The translations under genes and the position numbers were made by a program. The notes below the pieces were generated by a model. The model did not search any database. It saw only the letters and a program-made list of their open reading frames with translations, and was not told the DNA's origin. Of a stretch of 64,000 bases of DNA, positions 63,808 through 64,000 are shown one piece after another (the first letter of the stretch is position 1; each line of letters starts with the position of its first letter). Source of the DNA: Pseudoalteromonas sp. (GTDB lineage Bacteria; Pseudomonadota; Gammaproteobacteria; Enterobacterales; Alteromonadaceae); assembly GCF_018402495.1 (NCBI RefSeq), contig NZ_JAGYIU010000006.1:1-64000 (forward strand), given 5' to 3'.

Positions 63808-64000
63808 TTACTTTATAAAAGCAAATGCATCTGCGTACATGTTTTCGCGAATGGCTCCGTGGCTAATAAAGTCATCGCGCACTATGCCTATCATGTCAAA
63901 ACGACCTGCCATGTAAATATCATAAGGTTCAAGCGAGATGATATCTTGCATAACCGCTTTATGTACAAAGCCAGTGTGACCTTGCCAATTAGCTGACGGA
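63808..64000 (-). CDS. fre: NAD(P)H-flavin reductase, C-terminal part
   Basis: Only the last 63 codons are inside the window; the gene continues past 64000. The fragment WQGHTGFVHKAVMQD, then LEPYDIYMAGRFDMI and YADAFAFIK matches the end of E. coli Fre/LuxG-type flavin reductase, which reduces free flavins with NAD(P)H and can feed electrons to iron or cobalamin reduction. Confidence 0.9.
   Translation of the reverse strand, partial: PSANWQGHTGFVHKAVMQDIISLEPYDIYMAGRFDMIGIVRDDFISHGAIRENMYADAFAFIK

Overview
The window looks like chromosomal DNA of a marine gammaproteobacterium of the order Alteromonadales, most likely Pseudoalteromonas. The evidence is the AT-rich base composition, gammaproteobacterial gene blocks (yigB-xerC-DUF484-dapF-lysA-lptM facing cyaY, then hemC-hemD/hemX-hemY), an E. 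coli-type YcaO, a GlyGly-CTERM secreted protease, and short non-coding repeats of a kind I associate with this genus. No prophage, transposase, CRISPR array or rRNA operon is visible. The species call is inference.

Layout. 1-715: non-coding edge with a terminator and a 162-bp inverted-repeat element. 716-6537: an envelope cluster: lipoprotein, DUF350 membrane protein, membrane-anchored spermidine-synthase-like enzyme, DUF2170 protein, PspA-like protein, DUF4178-like protein and a small basic protein. A tandem palindrome (4312-4358) lies before the second half. 6606-9626: small membrane protein, two paralogous lipoproteins, fumC, small ORF. 9820-14350: methyltransferase, GNAT-like protein, MASE1-CHASE hybrid histidine kinase. 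14418-17305: an Lrp/AsnC regulator divergent from a PrnB/IDO-superfamily protein and a kynureninase-like PLP enzyme. 17778-18557: two tRNA-Ser genes followed by 185-bp tandem repeats, each carrying a copy of the tRNA 3' end and its terminator. 18782-24566: 46-residue basic protein, candidate small RNA, DUF2884, glutathione peroxidase, AzlCD, cytochrome b561, cytochrome c', DUF2721.

24801-30567 encodes two exported peptidases (S8 with GlyGly-CTERM, S9). 30696-34882 holds DUF4870, YqaA, the folM-folE-folX operon (tetrahydromonapterin), nadE and yceH. 34924-38277 is a second hybrid kinase. ycaO and a penicillin-acylase-family gene diverge from about 40230. 42631-42896 is a 266-bp inverted-repeat element. 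42945-51001 holds a metallo-beta-lactamase-fold protein, a GNAT-nitrilase fusion, gdx, an EamA transporter, a LysR remnant, a MAPEG protein, a BlaR-like/BlaI pair, an RluF-type enzyme, DUF6482, GNAT and HopJ-family genes.

51099-61708 is the housekeeping core: HAD phosphatase, XerC, DapF, LysA, LptM, CyaY, an esterase, a DUF2914 protein and the heme operon, in which hemD and hemX are one reading frame. The window ends with add, a CBS-domain protein and the 3' end of fre.

The best candidates for under-described biology are the PspA/DUF350/aminopropyltransferase cluster, the PrnB-like plus kynureninase-like pair under an Lrp regulator, and the tRNA-tail repeats, which resemble in architecture the E. 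coli tyrT distal repeats.
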